A stretch of DNA of 39,691 nt from Deltaproteobacteria bacterium (GTDB lineage Bacteria > Myxococcota_A > UBA9042 > PHBI01). Made by a program: the position numbers and the translations under genes. Shown piece after piece: positions 8,029-18,400 of the stretch. Location: the NCBI GenBank assembly GCA_006226565.1, contig SBGO01000668.1, positions 1 to 39,691 on the forward strand, read 5' to 3'. Within the stretch, counting starts at the first letter, position 1. Every line of letters begins with the position of its first letter. Below the pieces are notes generated by a model. The model saw nothing but the letters and a program-made list of their open reading frames with translations. It made no database searches and was not told where the DNA came from.

Positions 8029-9951
8029 TTATTCCGTCGGCTCTTTGACGCAGAGGTCCTTGATGAACGAACGGTAGTAGCCGATGTCGTCGCTCCAGTA
8101 CTCGTTCTCGAAGGGCCAGCGCCACGTATCGGACCCGACGATGGCCGAGGTGCCGCTCTGCTCGGCCTGAACCACCGGCTGCTCCTCGGTCTCACCCTCG
8201 AGCTCGGCGCGGTTCTGCTCGTCGATCTTGATGTCCTCGAGGTCGATGCCGAGCTCGATGTACTTGGTCTTGAACTTCTGGAGCTCCTTGAGGGTGTCGC
8301 TCAGGATGAGGCGGATGGTGAGCCCAATCTGGCGAATGCGATCCCCGCGGAGCTTCCGGAGCCGGGTCAGCAGATCGGCGCCGTAGGTGGAGAGCTGCGA
8401 GCCGTCCTTCTCGAGGAGGCCGATCTCCTTCTCAATCTGCTTGATGGTCCGGTAGAGGTTGTAGAACTCGACGTTCGCGAGCACCGGCGAGATGAGGCGC
8501 GGGGGCAGCTCGTAGACGGTCTTCTTCTCGGCGGTCGCGATGACGGCCTTGTAGAAGTCGGCCGGGCGGGTCGTCTTGTTCAGGAACGACTCGAGCGGCG
8601 TGATGAGCGGCAGGACCTCCATCTCGAAGCGCTGCAGCGCCTTCTCCGTGCGGTCGAAGTGGCACGTGTTGAGGTAGGCGGTCGCCTCGAGGATCCACAT
8701 CTCGGGGTAGAAGTAGTGGGCGAAGTAGGGGCTGTCGAGGGTGTGGAAGGTCCCGAGGGCGCGCGAGTAGTCGCCCTTGAGGAAGTACACCCAGGAGCTC
8801 TCGTAGAAGGCGGTCGCCTGCTTGTACGAGCCCTGCGGGATCTTGCGGTAGTAGTAGATGGCCGCGTCGTAGTCGCCGATGCGGTAGGCGATACGGGCGA
8901 GGGCGAGGAACGCGAGGTCCTTCACCTCGGACGCCGACTCGTTCTCCTCGGTCGCGACGATGGCGCGCTGGAACGACTCGACGGCGGACTTGTAGAGGTC
9001 GTTCTGGACCTCCATGAAGCCCTTGAGGTAGGCGGCCTTGGCGTAGTCCTTGGCCTGCGGGGAGACGGCGTCGAGGAAGGCGACGGCCGTGGTCCACTCG
9101 GTGCCCTCGTGGAAGAACTCGCCGAGGACGTAGTTGAACTCGTCCTGGAAGGACTGCGAGAAGCTGCCGAGCTTGCCCGAGAAGTCGGCGAGGCGCTCGA
9201 GCTGCGGCGGCGAGTAGTCGATCTTCTTGCGGAGCGAGCGGAGCTGCTTGAAGGCCGTTTGGAAGAACGGCTTGTCGGGGCCGTCGAGGACGATCTCGAC
9301 GAGCTTGCTGGCGGCGCTCTGGAGGAGGTTGGCCTTCACCAGCGCGTTGGCCTCGCAGAACTTCGCGAAGTAGGCCTCCTCGGAGTCCGGCGCGAAGCCG
9401 CCCTGCTCGACGAACTGCTGGGCGGCCTGGATGGCGCCGACCCAGTCGCCGCCGTCGCCGAGCTCCTGGCACTTCGCCAGGACGCCCTTGGCGTAGGCCT
9501 TGCGCTGCGCCTCCTCGGCCCGCTGCTTCTCCTCGAGCATCTTCTGCGCCTCTTGGCGCATGCGCTCCTCGCGGGCCTTCCGCTCCTCCTCGGTCTCGAC
9601 GGGCTCCGTCGGACCGGTCGGGCCGGTGGGGCCGGTCGGGCCGGTGGTGTCGCCCGGGCCGGTGGTGTCGGCCGCCCCGAACTTCTTCGGGGTCTGGAGC
9701 ATGTACTTGATGACACCCTCGGAGACGTTCGCCTTCTTGAGCTCCAGGATCTCGGCGACCGAGAGGTTGAAGATCGTCCTGTCGCGGTCGATCGCTGCGA
9801 TGATCTCTGCATCGCCGATCTTCAGCTTCGACAGGGTCATGATCTCTTCTTTGGTGACCGCGCTCGCGAGCGGGCTCATCGCGAGGAGCGCTGTCGCTCC
9901 CGCGAGGGCCACCAGCAGGTGCTTCGTCAGCTTGTGGGCGTTCAGTCGCAT
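8029..9951 (-). CDS. gltC: Periplasmic TPR protein, GltC-like, with collagen-like GPT linker
   Basis: A 640-residue exported protein with signal peptide MRLNAHKLTKHLLVALAGA, probably cleaved near LASAV (residues 29-32). Residues about 33-86 form a small helical domain (LKIGDAEIIAAIDRD, VSEGVIKYML). A linker around residues 97-117 carries GPT triplets. Residues about 118-160 are a charged coiled coil (EEERKAREERMRQEAQK), and the rest is helical TPR-like repeat (for example LALARIAYRIGDYDAAIYYY). The size fits M. xanthus GltC, a periplasmic TPR protein of the gliding complex. GGAA lies 5 bases before ATG 9951. It lies between the barrel gene (61-base gap) and the gltD-like gene. Confidence 0.76.
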   Translation of the reverse strand: MRLNAHKLTKHLLVALAGATALLAMSPLASAVTKEEIMTLSKLKIGDAEIIAAIDRDRTIFNLSVAEILELKKANVSEGVIKYMLQTPKKFGAADTTGPGDTTGPTGPTGPTGPTEPVETEEERKAREERMRQEAQKMLEEKQRAEEAQRKAYAKGVLAKCQELGDGGDWVGAIQAAQQFVEQGGFAPDSEEAYFAKFCEANALVKANLLQSAASKLVEIVLDGPDKPFFQTAFKQLRSLRKKIDYSPPQLERLADFSGKLGSFSQSFQDEFNYVLGEFFHEGTEWTTAVAFLDAVSPQAKDYAKAAYLKGFMEVQNDLYKSAVESFQRAIVATEENESASEVKDLAFLALARIAYRIGDYDAAIYYYRKIPQGSYKQATAFYESSWVYFLKGDYSRALGTFHTLDSPYFAHYFYPEMWILEATAYLNTCHFDRTEKALQRFEMEVLPLITPLESFLNKTTRPADFYKAVIATAEKKTVYELPPRLISPVLANVEFYNLYRTIKQIEKEIGLLEKDGSQLSTYGADLLTRLRKLRGDRIRQIGLTIRLILSDTLKELQKFKTKYIELGIDLEDIKIDEQNRAELEGETEEQPVVQAEQSGTSAIVGSDTWRWPFENEYWSDDIGYYRSFIKDLCVKEPTE

Positions 9952-10012
9952 CAGCGTTCCGGTCCGATGAGGGGCGGGTGGGGTCTCGTAGGATCTCGCG
10001 AGCAGGCCCAGG

Positions 10013-10741
10013 TTATTCGGGCGCGGCGGTCCAGAAGCTGACGGCGAGGGTCAGCTCGGCGGGGTGCGAGAGCCCGCCACCCTCGGCCGGGTAGAAGAAC
10101 TGCCGGTAGTCGAAGCGGACCGAGATGTCCTGCGTCAGGAAGAAGCGCAGACCGAGCCCGACGTTACCGGAGATGTCGACCTTGCCCTTCTCGGCGCCGA
10201 GCTGCCGCACGGTGGTGCCGATGGCGCCGACGCCGAAGGCGAGGTGGGCGTCGAAGTGCGCGAGCTTGTCGGTGAAGAAGCCGATCTTGCCGTGGATCGG
10301 GCTCCACATGAAGTTCGCGCCGGCGAGCCACTGGAGGCTCTGCGGGACGTCGACGAGGAGCGACTCGTTGAAGTTCGACTCGAGGAAGCTCTCGAGGCCG
10401 CTGGCGGAGCGGATGAGGTAGCTCCCCCAGACCTCGGTCCCGAAGTCCTCGGCGAAGTAGAAGTCCCAGCGCGCCCCGATGGGGTAGTAGCTGTAGAACT
10501 CGTCGTTCGGGATGACGCCGAAGAGGAGGCTGAACTCGTGGCGGTCTTCCTTCCGGTAGATCCGCTTCTGGAGCGTCGCCACCTCGCGCATCTCCGTGCC
10601 CCAGTAGTCGAGCAGGCGCTTGTCGAGGGAGTGGGTGTCCTCGGGAACGTCGGACTCCATCGGCTCGGCGGCGAGCGCGGGGGCCGCCGACAACGTCATC
10701 ACCACGCTCAGAGCGAGGGTGCTCCACTTGAAGATCGTCAT
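10013..10741 (-). CDS. Outer-membrane beta-barrel protein, GltA/GltB-like
   Basis: A 242-residue protein with signal peptide MTIFKWSTLALSVVMTLSAAP ending near ALAAEP. The mature part has a short helical start (LLDYWGTEMREVATLQKR) and then alternating aromatic-rich strands such as HEFSLLFGVIPNDEF, ARWDFYFAEDF and DISVRFDYRQFFY, ending in a strand-like LTLAVSFW. This is the pattern of the myxococcal outer-membrane beta-barrel family to which the gliding proteins GltA and GltB belong. Which of the two it corresponds to cannot be decided by eye. It would be the outer-membrane partner of the periplasmic TPR proteins encoded downstream. AAGGA lies about 10 bases before ATG 10741. Confidence 0.72.
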   Translation of the reverse strand: MTIFKWSTLALSVVMTLSAAPALAAEPMESDVPEDTHSLDKRLLDYWGTEMREVATLQKRIYRKEDRHEFSLLFGVIPNDEFYSYYPIGARWDFYFAEDFGTEVWGSYLIRSASGLESFLESNFNESLLVDVPQSLQWLAGANFMWSPIHGKIGFFTDKLAHFDAHLAFGVGAIGTTVRQLGAEKGKVDISGNVGLGLRFFLTQDISVRFDYRQFFYPAEGGGLSHPAELTLAVSFWTAAPE

Positions 10742-10813
10742 CGTCGTTTCATCCTTGGAAGGTCACGGAGGCTGGGCGGGGTGTCGGGGTTCGGCCCGCG
10801 GGCTCGTGGGGGG

Positions 10814-12574
10814 CTACTGGGTGCAGGTCGCGCAGGACTCGCCGAGGCCGATGCACTGGCCCTGGCAGCAGGAGCCATCGGAGCCCGACGGCTGCACGCA
10901 GGAGAACGTGTCCGGCGCGGTGATGCCAGCCGAGGGGTCCGTCCCGGGGCAGGTGAGGGTCTCCTCGGAGCAGATGATCGTGCAGGCCCCACCGGCACCG
11001 GCGGCGGCGCCGCAGTCGGTCGCGGCGGTGCAGGGCTTGCGCACGACGGGGCGGCGGTCCCAGTTCGTCGCGGAGTCGGCGAGCTCGCCCTGGCCCACGT
11101 CGAACGGGAAGGGCCGCTCGGTCTTCACCATGTTGCTCGACGGCTTGACCTTGAGGAGGCCGCTCAGCGCGTAGAGGGAGCCGGGGAGCGTGCCGGTCGG
11201 GGCCGCCGCGTTGTTCTGGTAGGCGGGGACCTCGGAGGCGAGCTGCCAGTAGCCCATGAGCATGTAGCGGACGTTGATGACGGCCGTCTCGAGGGCCTCC
11301 TGGAGCGGCGTCACGTTGGTGGACGAGAACTGGTTGGAGTTCACGTACTGGTACTGGCCACCGGAGTAGCAGGAGACCTCGAGCTGGCGGGGGTCACGCC
11401 CGGTGTAGCCGCGGGACTCGAACTGGATGAAGTGGACGTGGATCTTCAGCGCGTTCGGGTCGTTGAAGTCGGTCTCGATCTTGTTGAGGACGGTCTGCTC
11501 GTCGGTCGTGCTGCAGGCGGCCTGGCAGGCGCCGCGGTTCTCGCTCTGCGAGCAGGTGTCGGGCCCGTCGGTCAGCACGACGATGTGAACGCCGCGCTCC
11601 TTGTCTTCCTTCGTGAGCGTGCGGTTCTTGAGGAACTCGTACGCCTTGTCGACCGCGACCCACATGTTCGAGCGGCCCTGACCGGTGCCGGCGAGGCTGT
11701 CGAGGCTCTTGTCGCCCTGGAGCCAGATGTCGGTGTTGCGGGCGCCGAAGCAGAGGTCGAGGTCGGTCTGGACGTCGCCCTGGGCGTCCTGGCACGGGAC
11801 CTTGAGGTTGATGTCCTCACCGAAGGCGAGCACGCCGAAGCGGTCCTCGGAGTTGAGGGTCCGGATGAGGCGACGCGCGGCGGCGAGGCGGAGGTTGGTG
11901 CCGTCGGACGCGAGCGAGCCGAAGTTCGAGGGGATCTCGAAGTTGCCGGTGTGCGCCTCGATGTTGTTCTTCGTCGCGTCGACGAGGCCGCTGGTCGAGC
12001 CGCTCTGGTCGATCAGGATCATGATGTCCTGGCCGGCGCGGCGCGCGGCGTAGTCGACGTAGGTGACCTGGTCGAGCTGCACCGACGGGACCGTGCCGCC
12101 GCGGGCCTGGCAGTCCGAGCCCGTGGCGCGGGCCGGCTGGGGCTCGAGGCAGTCGAGGGTGTAGTCGAGGTGGCCCTCGTGGGTCAGGTTGATGTCGTCG
12201 GGGAGCGAGCCCTCGACGACGCGGGTGTCGATGACGTCACCCGGGCGGATGCTGAGGTCGCGATCCTCGGTCTCCGAGGAGTCGGTCGACGTCTTCCGCT
12301 GGGTCGACAGGAGGGCGACGTTCGTGATGATCCCGGTGACAGGACCGGGACCGCACTGCCGCTTCCAGCTCCCGTCGGCGTTCTTGAGGCCCGGGTAGGC
12401 GCTCACGATCATCGCGCGCTGGAAGTTGACCTTCTGCGGGAAGAGGGTGGCCGTGGAGTCGCAGCCGGTCCCGACCGCCAGGCCGCCTACGAGCAGCGAC
12501 AGGCCCAGAGCGCGGGCGAGGGAGGCGCCGACGCGGTGGGAGGGGTGGTCATTCGTGCGGTGCTTGAAACTCAC
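10814..12574 (-). CDS. cglB: VWA-domain, cysteine-rich lipoprotein, CglB-like gliding adhesin
   Basis: A 586-residue lipoprotein. The start is GTG 12574, with CCGGAG 7 bases upstream; the signal sequence ends in a VGTGC lipobox (C38). Residues about 180-400 form a von Willebrand A domain with a complete-looking MIDAS: DQSGS at 189-193 and TDG with D336. Many cysteines follow, including a C-terminal cluster ending SCCQGQCIGLGESCATCTQ. CglB of M. xanthus (416 residues) is an outer-membrane lipoprotein with an integrin-like VWA domain that serves as the gliding adhesin at focal adhesions. The domain, the cysteine content and the position directly upstream of the glt-like genes support this call. 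Surface exposure and ligand are unknown. Confidence 0.74.
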   Translation of the reverse strand: MSFKHRTNDHPSHRVGASLARALGLSLLVGGLAVGTGCDSTATLFPQKVNFQRAMIVSAYPGLKNADGSWKRQCGPGPVTGIITNVALLSTQRKTSTDSSETEDRDLSIRPGDVIDTRVVEGSLPDDINLTHEGHLDYTLDCLEPQPARATGSDCQARGGTVPSVQLDQVTYVDYAARRAGQDIMILIDQSGSTSGLVDATKNNIEAHTGNFEIPSNFGSLASDGTNLRLAAARRLIRTLNSEDRFGVLAFGEDINLKVPCQDAQGDVQTDLDLCFGARNTDIWLQGDKSLDSLAGTGQGRSNMWVAVDKAYEFLKNRTLTKEDKERGVHIVVLTDGPDTCSQSENRGACQAACSTTDEQTVLNKIETDFNDPNALKIHVHFIQFESRGYTGRDPRQLEVSCYSGGQYQYVNSNQFSSTNVTPLQEALETAVINVRYMLMGYWQLASEVPAYQNNAAAPTGTLPGSLYALSGLLKVKPSSNMVKTERPFPFDVGQGELADSATNWDRRPVVRKPCTAATDCGAAAGAGGACTIICSEETLTCPGTDPSAGITAPDTFSCVQPSGSDGSCCQGQCIGLGESCATCTQ

Positions 12575-12697
12575 TCGATCACTCCGGGGGGCAGGTGCCT
12601 CAACGCTCTCGCCGCGATCTACCGGCCGCTCTCGGCGGCTCCGCGCCGCGTCGCAAGTCCCCAATGGGCAACGCTTATCGGCCGCCAGAGGAGCGTC

Positions 12698-12726
12698 ATA
12701 GTTGGTAGGTGAGACACAGTTGTCAA
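12698..12726 (-). promoter_or_regulatory. Probable sigma70-type promoter of the cglB-glt operon
   Basis: In the minus-strand direction, TTGACA (12726-12721, perfect -35) is followed by a 17-base spacer and AACTAT (12703-12698, weak -10). The start site would lie about 115-120 bases before the GTG of the cglB-like gene. No other good promoter was seen within the cluster. Confidence 0.5.
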
Positions 12727-12914
12727 GGTGGTTCTGCGACGCGCGGAGGTTCGTTGCCGCGGCCGCTGGGGTTGATCGCGGCCGGTGATGATAAGGGCGC
12801 GAAGGACGGGCCTGCGCCGGGGCGGTGTCTGATGCACCGCAACATGCGGCGGCTGCCAGGTGGTATCGCGTATCGCGGCGAGGACTTGGCGCAGGATTGC
12901 GCAGCGATCCAACA

Positions 12915-12943
12915 TTGACTCGACCCCGGGGCGCCACTAGCAT
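12915..12943 (+). promoter_or_regulatory. Promoter of the first ASH lipoprotein gene
   Basis: TTGACT (12915-12920), a 17-base spacer and TAGCAT (12938-12943) lie about 110 bases before the ATG at 13052. The geometry and the TAG-type -10 closely match the promoter at 18797-18825. Confidence 0.55.
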
Positions 12944-13051
12944 GCGCACGCTCGGGGTATCCGCAGATGCTGTGAAGACGATCGGCACAGCACCCGAGTC
13001 GCGTACCAGGGACACCGCGGGCGCCGCGCTCGACGACAGGGGTGGAAACGC

Positions 13052-15226
13052 ATGAAGAATTGGGGCAAGAGCGTCGCGTTGGGAACGCTGCTCGCGAGCG
13101 CATCGCTGCTCGCCGCCGCCTGCGGCGGGAGTGGTGGAGGCGGCGGTGGCACGACGATCGGCGAGGCCCCCTCGCTCGAGCTGACCAACCGGGGCGCCGT
13201 GGTGTCCTTCGGATCCACCATGACGGTCTCGCCGGGCGCTGGTGACGCCGTCGTCACCGAGACGCTGACGGTGACCAACACCGGCAACGCGCCGCTCGAG
13301 ATCGACGAGCTGTCGATCGACTCCATCCCCGCCGGGGCCTTCAGCGTGGCGTCGACCGACGGCACGGTGTTCCCGGATCCGATCGTAGTGACCTACGACG
13401 ACGACTTCGAGTCGGGCCTGCCCCGGATCTACAACTTCCTGCTGAAGTACGACCCGGTGGTCGGCGCCGGTCAGTCGCCTTCGGCGACGATCACGATCCG
13501 CTCGAACGCGGTCGTGGGCGGGCAGAAGGTCCCGGTCGTCACCATCAAGGTGAGCGTCGACGAGGCGCGTCCCCGCCTCCAGGTCGTGCCGGCCCAGGTC
13601 AACTTCGGCAACGTCGCGCAGAACCAGACCGAGCAGAAGAGCCTGTCGCTCCTGAACGCGGGTACCGACACGCTCGTCATCGACGAGTTCGTGCTGCAGG
13701 GGCACCCGGCGTTCTCGCTGGCGGTGGGTGCGCAGATCTGGTCGGTGGAGAACGCCTCGCAGGGGATCACCCTCGAGGAGCCCATCGAGGTCGCGCCCGG
13801 CACCTCGGTCAGCATCGCGATGCTCTTCGAGCCCAAGGGGCCGGAGCCGGCCGAGGGCACGCTCATCCTCTACTCGAACGACCCGCTCCAGGTCAGCGGC
13901 ACCGTGGTGCCCCTCCAGGGCAACGTCGGCGGGCCGTGCATCGCCGTGAACCCCAAGAAGGTCGACTTCGGCGGCAAGCTCGTCGGCAAGCCGGCGACGG
14001 TGGACGTGGAGATCACCTCCTGCGGCGACCAGGCGCTCGAGATCAACCAGATCCTCCTGTCCGAGGACGCGAGCGCGGACTTCACCCTCGCCCTCGAGAC
14101 CCTGCCGGGCGTGACCGCGAGCGGCAGCGTGGGGGCCCTCGGGCCGGCCGACCCGCCGGTCGTGCTGCAGCCGAACCAGACCGGGACCTTCCAGGTCGTC
14201 TACATCCCGGACGAGATCAACCCGACCGACGGCAACGGCCAGCCGATCCCCGACCTCGGCACGATCTCGATCAAGTCGAACGCGTTCATCGCGGAGCTGA
14301 ACGTCGAGGTCCGCGGCTTCGGCGTCCCGGTCGAGTGCCCGACCTCGGTCATCATCGTCCAGGAGGGTGAGGAGGTCATCCCGCAGACGAAGCTCCACCT
14401 CATCGGCTCGCAGAGCTACGCGGCGACCGGGAGCATCGAGAACTACCGCTGGGAGGTCCAGCAGCCCGTCGGCTCGCAGTCGGTCTTCCAGCCGAGCGCC
14501 GCGGCGCCCGACCCGACCTTCGAGGCCAACGTCGCCGGGACCTACGTCTTCCGGCTCACCGTGACGGACTCCGGCGGCGTCGACTCCTGCGTCCCGGCCG
14601 AGGCGACGGTCTACGTGAACCCGGACGAGGCGATCCACATCGAGCTCCTCTGGGATACCCCGAACGACTCCGACCAGACGGACGAGGGGCCGGTCGCGGG
14701 CGCCGACATGGACCTCCACTTCGCGCACCCGTTCGCCACCGGCGGCTACGACGGGGACAACGACGGCAAGCCCGATGGGTGGTTCGACGGGCAGTTCGAC
14801 TGCTTCTGGTACAACCACGACCCGAACTGGGGCTCGCTCGACCCGGCCATCGACGACGACCCGGGCCTCGACCGCGACGACACGGACGGCGCCGGGCCGG
14901 AGAACGTCAACCTCAACACGCCGGAGAACGGCCTGACCTACAAGGTCGGCGTCCACTACTGGAACGACCACGGGTTCGGCCCGAGCTACGCGACCATCCG
15001 CGTCTACATCTTCTCGAACCCGGTCTTCGAGCTCGAGGACGTGGAGCTGCTGAACCACGACATGTGGACGGTGTCGACGATCGACTGGCCGGCCGGCACG
15101 GTGAAGCTGGCGCGCGTCTGCTCCGGGACCACGACGATCTGCGAGAACGACAGCCAGTGCGGGGGCGGCACCTGCGGCCTGCGCATCGCGCGCGGCTACA
15201 ACCACCCGTTCTTCCCGAACGAGTAG
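13052..15226 (+). CDS. Lipoprotein with choice-of-anchor D (ASH) repeats, PKD-like domain and acidic C-terminal domain
   Basis: A 724-residue protein; lipobox LAAAC at C24, followed by a glycine-rich linker. At least three ASH-like units follow, with the pattern P-x-x-V-x-F-G-x-V then N-x-G-x-x-x-L-x-I (VVPAQVNFGNVAQNQ, AVNPKKVDFGGKL). Residues about 427-523 resemble a PKD/Ig domain (YRWEVQQP, FEANVAGTYVFRLTVTDSGG). The last 200 residues (HIELLWDTPNDSD, ADMDLHFAHP, then Asp-rich DNDGKPDGWFDG) recall YfaP/DUF2135-like modules with probable calcium sites. It should be an extracytoplasmic, possibly surface-exposed anchored protein. The family suggests adhesion or envelope scaffolding, but no specific function is assignable. 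It is divergent from the cglB-like operon and has its own promoter and terminator. Confidence 0.82.
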   Translation: MKNWGKSVALGTLLASASLLAAACGGSGGGGGGTTIGEAPSLELTNRGAVVSFGSTMTVSPGAGDAVVTETLTVTNTGNAPLEIDELSIDSIPAGAFSVASTDGTVFPDPIVVTYDDDFESGLPRIYNFLLKYDPVVGAGQSPSATITIRSNAVVGGQKVPVVTIKVSVDEARPRLQVVPAQVNFGNVAQNQTEQKSLSLLNAGTDTLVIDEFVLQGHPAFSLAVGAQIWSVENASQGITLEEPIEVAPGTSVSIAMLFEPKGPEPAEGTLILYSNDPLQVSGTVVPLQGNVGGPCIAVNPKKVDFGGKLVGKPATVDVEITSCGDQALEINQILLSEDASADFTLALETLPGVTASGSVGALGPADPPVVLQPNQTGTFQVVYIPDEINPTDGNGQPIPDLGTISIKSNAFIAELNVEVRGFGVPVECPTSVIIVQEGEEVIPQTKLHLIGSQSYAATGSIENYRWEVQQPVGSQSVFQPSAAAPDPTFEANVAGTYVFRLTVTDSGGVDSCVPAEATVYVNPDEAIHIELLWDTPNDSDQTDEGPVAGADMDLHFAHPFATGGYDGDNDGKPDGWFDGQFDCFWYNHDPNWGSLDPAIDDDPGLDRDDTDGAGPENVNLNTPENGLTYKVGVHYWNDHGFGPSYATIRVYIFSNPVFELEDVELLNHDMWTVSTIDWPAGTVKLARVCSGTTTICENDSQCGGGTCGLRIARGYNHPFFPNE

Positions 15227-15248
15227 CCGGTTCTTTCGGTTGGATTGG

Positions 15249-15287
15249 AAACCCCGCTCGGCGTCGCCGGGCGGGGTTTCGCCTTTC
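15249..15287 (+). terminator. Intrinsic terminator after the first ASH lipoprotein gene
   Basis: AAACCCCGC (15249-15257) pairs perfectly with GCGGGGTTT (15271-15279) across a 13-base loop, followed by CGCCTTTCT. It lies 22 bases past the stop codon. Confidence 0.8.
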
Positions 15288-15463
15288 TGGCGCCGGTGGG
15301 ACGGGCCGACGGTGCAGCCAGCGTCGGCCTCGAGCGGTCGCGGAGAACCCGGATTACGGAACTCTAGGATCGTGGCTGTGCTTTGGTGTAGTCTCCCGCC
15401 ACGCTGGCTCGTTCTACGCTGGCTTTCACCAGCCGCACGACATGACCCCGGGGGAAGATGAGG

Positions 15464-18400
15464 ATGGCCCGACGCCGAGTTCGCCACGAAATTGCCCGCA
15501 GGACGCTCGCGCTCATCGTCGGCGCAATGTTCGCGTCCGTCGCGATCGCCGCGTGCAGCGACAACGGAAGCAACGGAGGCAACGGCTTCCAGATCGGTGA
15601 CGACCTCGTCATCACCGTGACGCCGAACCCCGTGACCTTCGGCACCGTGGTGGTCAACAGCCACGCGGAGCAGGTCGTCACCATCCGCCACGCGGGTGAG
15701 AACGGGACGCTGAAGCTGAAGCGGACCTGGCTCGAGTCGGACAGCTCCGACCTGAGCGTCTCCCAGCCGCTCGTGACCGAGCTCGCGGTGGGGGAGTCGA
15801 CGACGCTCGTGGTCTCCTACGACCCGACGGACACCGAGAAGGACGAGGGGGTCCTGAAGATCGAGACCAACGTCGCGGCGGCCGGCGGCGCGTTGACGGT
15901 CGAGGTGCCGATCGAGACCCTCAGCCAGGCGGGCACGCTGAAGGTCCTCCCGGATCCGGTGGACTTCAACGAGGTCGAGTCGCAGCAGACGGCGACCAAG
16001 AACGTCAGCTACATCAACGTCGGGGCGGACGCGGTGACGGTGAAGTCCATCACCATCCAGGCGGGCAACGACGCCGACTTCTCCATCCTCAGCGCCCCGG
16101 CGCCCGACACCTACAACCCCAACGACAACTTCACGGTCGAGGTCGGCTACAGCCCCACGAACGGTGGCGCCGACACCGGGTCGCTGAAGGTGGAGTACGA
16201 GGTGCAGGGGGAGACGCGCTACGTCGAGACGCTGCTGAAGGGCCGCGAGGTCGGTCCGAAGCTGGTCGCGTTCCCCAACCCCATCGACTTCGGCTGGCGG
16301 ACGATCGACGTGCCGGTCGACCAGCCGCTCGCCATCTCGAACCAGGGCTCGCGCGACCTGCGCATCGCGTCGATCCGCCTCAGCGAGGAGAGCAGCGACA
16401 CGCTGGAGCTCGTCGACGTGCCGACGGGCGAGACGGTCGTCGGCGCCAACGGCAACGGGGTGCTCTCGCTGAAGGTCCGCTTCACCGCGAGGGCGGACAT
16501 GATCCAGACCACCGGCCCCATCGCGACCCTCATCATCTCGAGCAACGACTCGCAGGAGGGCGGCGAGTACCCGATCTACATCTTCGGCCGCGCGGAGGCG
16601 CCGGTCCTGCAGGTGAACCCGCCGGACTCGGTGGACTTCGGCTTCGTCGCGCAGAACCTCGGGATTCAGCGCAACGTCGCGCTCTACAACGCCGGCAGCG
16701 CCGACCTCCAGGTCAGCGCCATCACCCTCAGCGACAACGCCACGGGCGAGTTCAGCATCAAGCCGGACAACACCTGGGGCCCGCTCTCCGCCTCGCCGGT
16801 CCCCGGCGTCCTCGGGCCGGGCGAGTACCGCGAGGTGAAGCTCGTCTTCACGAACGAAGGCGCGCCGACCGGGACGCAGTTCGGCAAGCTCCTCATCTCG
16901 TCGAACGACGGCCAGCGCGGCGAGTGGGAGGTCAACCTCAAGGCGCAGCGGACGGACTCGCCGACGTGCGAGGTCACCGTCGTGCCGAGCGAGCTCGACT
17001 TCGGCATCGTGCCGCGCGGCTCGAAGAAGAGCCTGAAGGCGTCGCTGGTCAACACCGGCTCGGGCGAGTGCTCGTTCCACTCGGCCCTGGTCAACGACTG
17101 CTCCTCCTTCATCGGGTTCTTCGGCGGCAGCTGCGATGACCCGAACAACACGCCGCAGCAGTCGGGCAACAGCCAGTACTACCGCGTCACCCAGACGCCG
17201 CCGGCGGTGCAGAACGGGCTCAAGCCCGGCCAGGCGTACGACATCGAGATCACCTTCACCCCGCCGGACTCGGCCCCGATCTTCGGCGACGAGCTGGTCG
17301 ACTACGGCGGGCTCCTCGGCCTCCGCATCGTCGACCCGTACAGCGGGACGACCACGCCGTTCGTCTGGCCCGCGCCGCAGGCCGGCGGACTGTCGCCCTA
17401 CACGCCGAACCTGCACGCCAAGTCCGGCGTCGCGAACCTCGCGGTGCTGCCGCAGGAGGTGGACTTCGGGACGGTGACCATCGGCTGCCACAGCCAGACC
17501 ATCACCGTGACGGCGTACAACATCGGCACGGCGCCGCTGGACGTGACCGACATCGAGCTCCAGGGGTGCTCGCCGGAGTTCCAGATCAAGGCGTCGCCGG
17601 GGCTCCCGCTGACCCTCGACCCGAACGGCAGCGCCGAGGTGAAGGTCGTCTACGTGCCGCAGGACACGGGCGGCGACTCGTGCGGGCTGGCCTTCTACAC
17701 CGACTCCGAGACGCCGACGGTCGTCGTGCCGCTCGACGGCGCCGGCACCTTCGAGTCGGAGCAGACCGACGAGTTCGTCCAGACGGCGGGCACTCAGGTA
17801 GACGTGCTCTTCGTCGTCGACAACTCCGGCTCCATGAGCGAGGAGCAGTCGAACCTGGCGTCGAACTTCGACACCTTCATCCAGGGCGCCCAGAGCTGGA
17901 GCATCGACTACCAGATCGGCGTGACCTCGACGGACATGGACGCCGAGGCCGGCCGGCTCATCGGGACCCCGCGCTTCGTCGACAACACCGACTGGCAGGC
18001 CTTCAAGAACAACGTGAAGCTCGGGACCAACGGCTCGGGCACCGAGCAGGGCCTGGCCGCCGCCCAGGCGGCGCTGAGCCTGCCGCTCACCTCGGACTCG
18101 AGCACGGCCTGCACCCAGGATACCGACTGCGCCGACCCGGACCGCTGCTACGACGGCTTCTGCGGCGGGAAGAACCGCGGCTTCGTGCGGTCCGACGCGG
18201 CCCTCGAGGTGGTCTTCGTCTCGGACGAGGAGGACTCGTCGCCGGCGGATCTGAACTTCTACATTAATTTCTTCAAGAACATCAAGGGCTTCTACAACGA
18301 CAACCTCTTCCACGCCCACGCCATCGTCGGCCCGCCGGGCGGCTGCTCGTCGGGCGCCGGTGACGCGGCCGCGGGGCTCCGCTACCGCGACGTGGCCCAG

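Larger units (their letters stand above)
12575..13051. other. Divergent intergenic region between the glt-like operon and the ASH lipoprotein genes
   Basis: About 477 bases hold the leaders and promoters of the two divergent units. No convincing small gene was seen: the short open frames here lack ribosome binding sites and recognisable products. The middle part (about 12730-12910) has no structure I can interpret. Confidence 0.6.
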
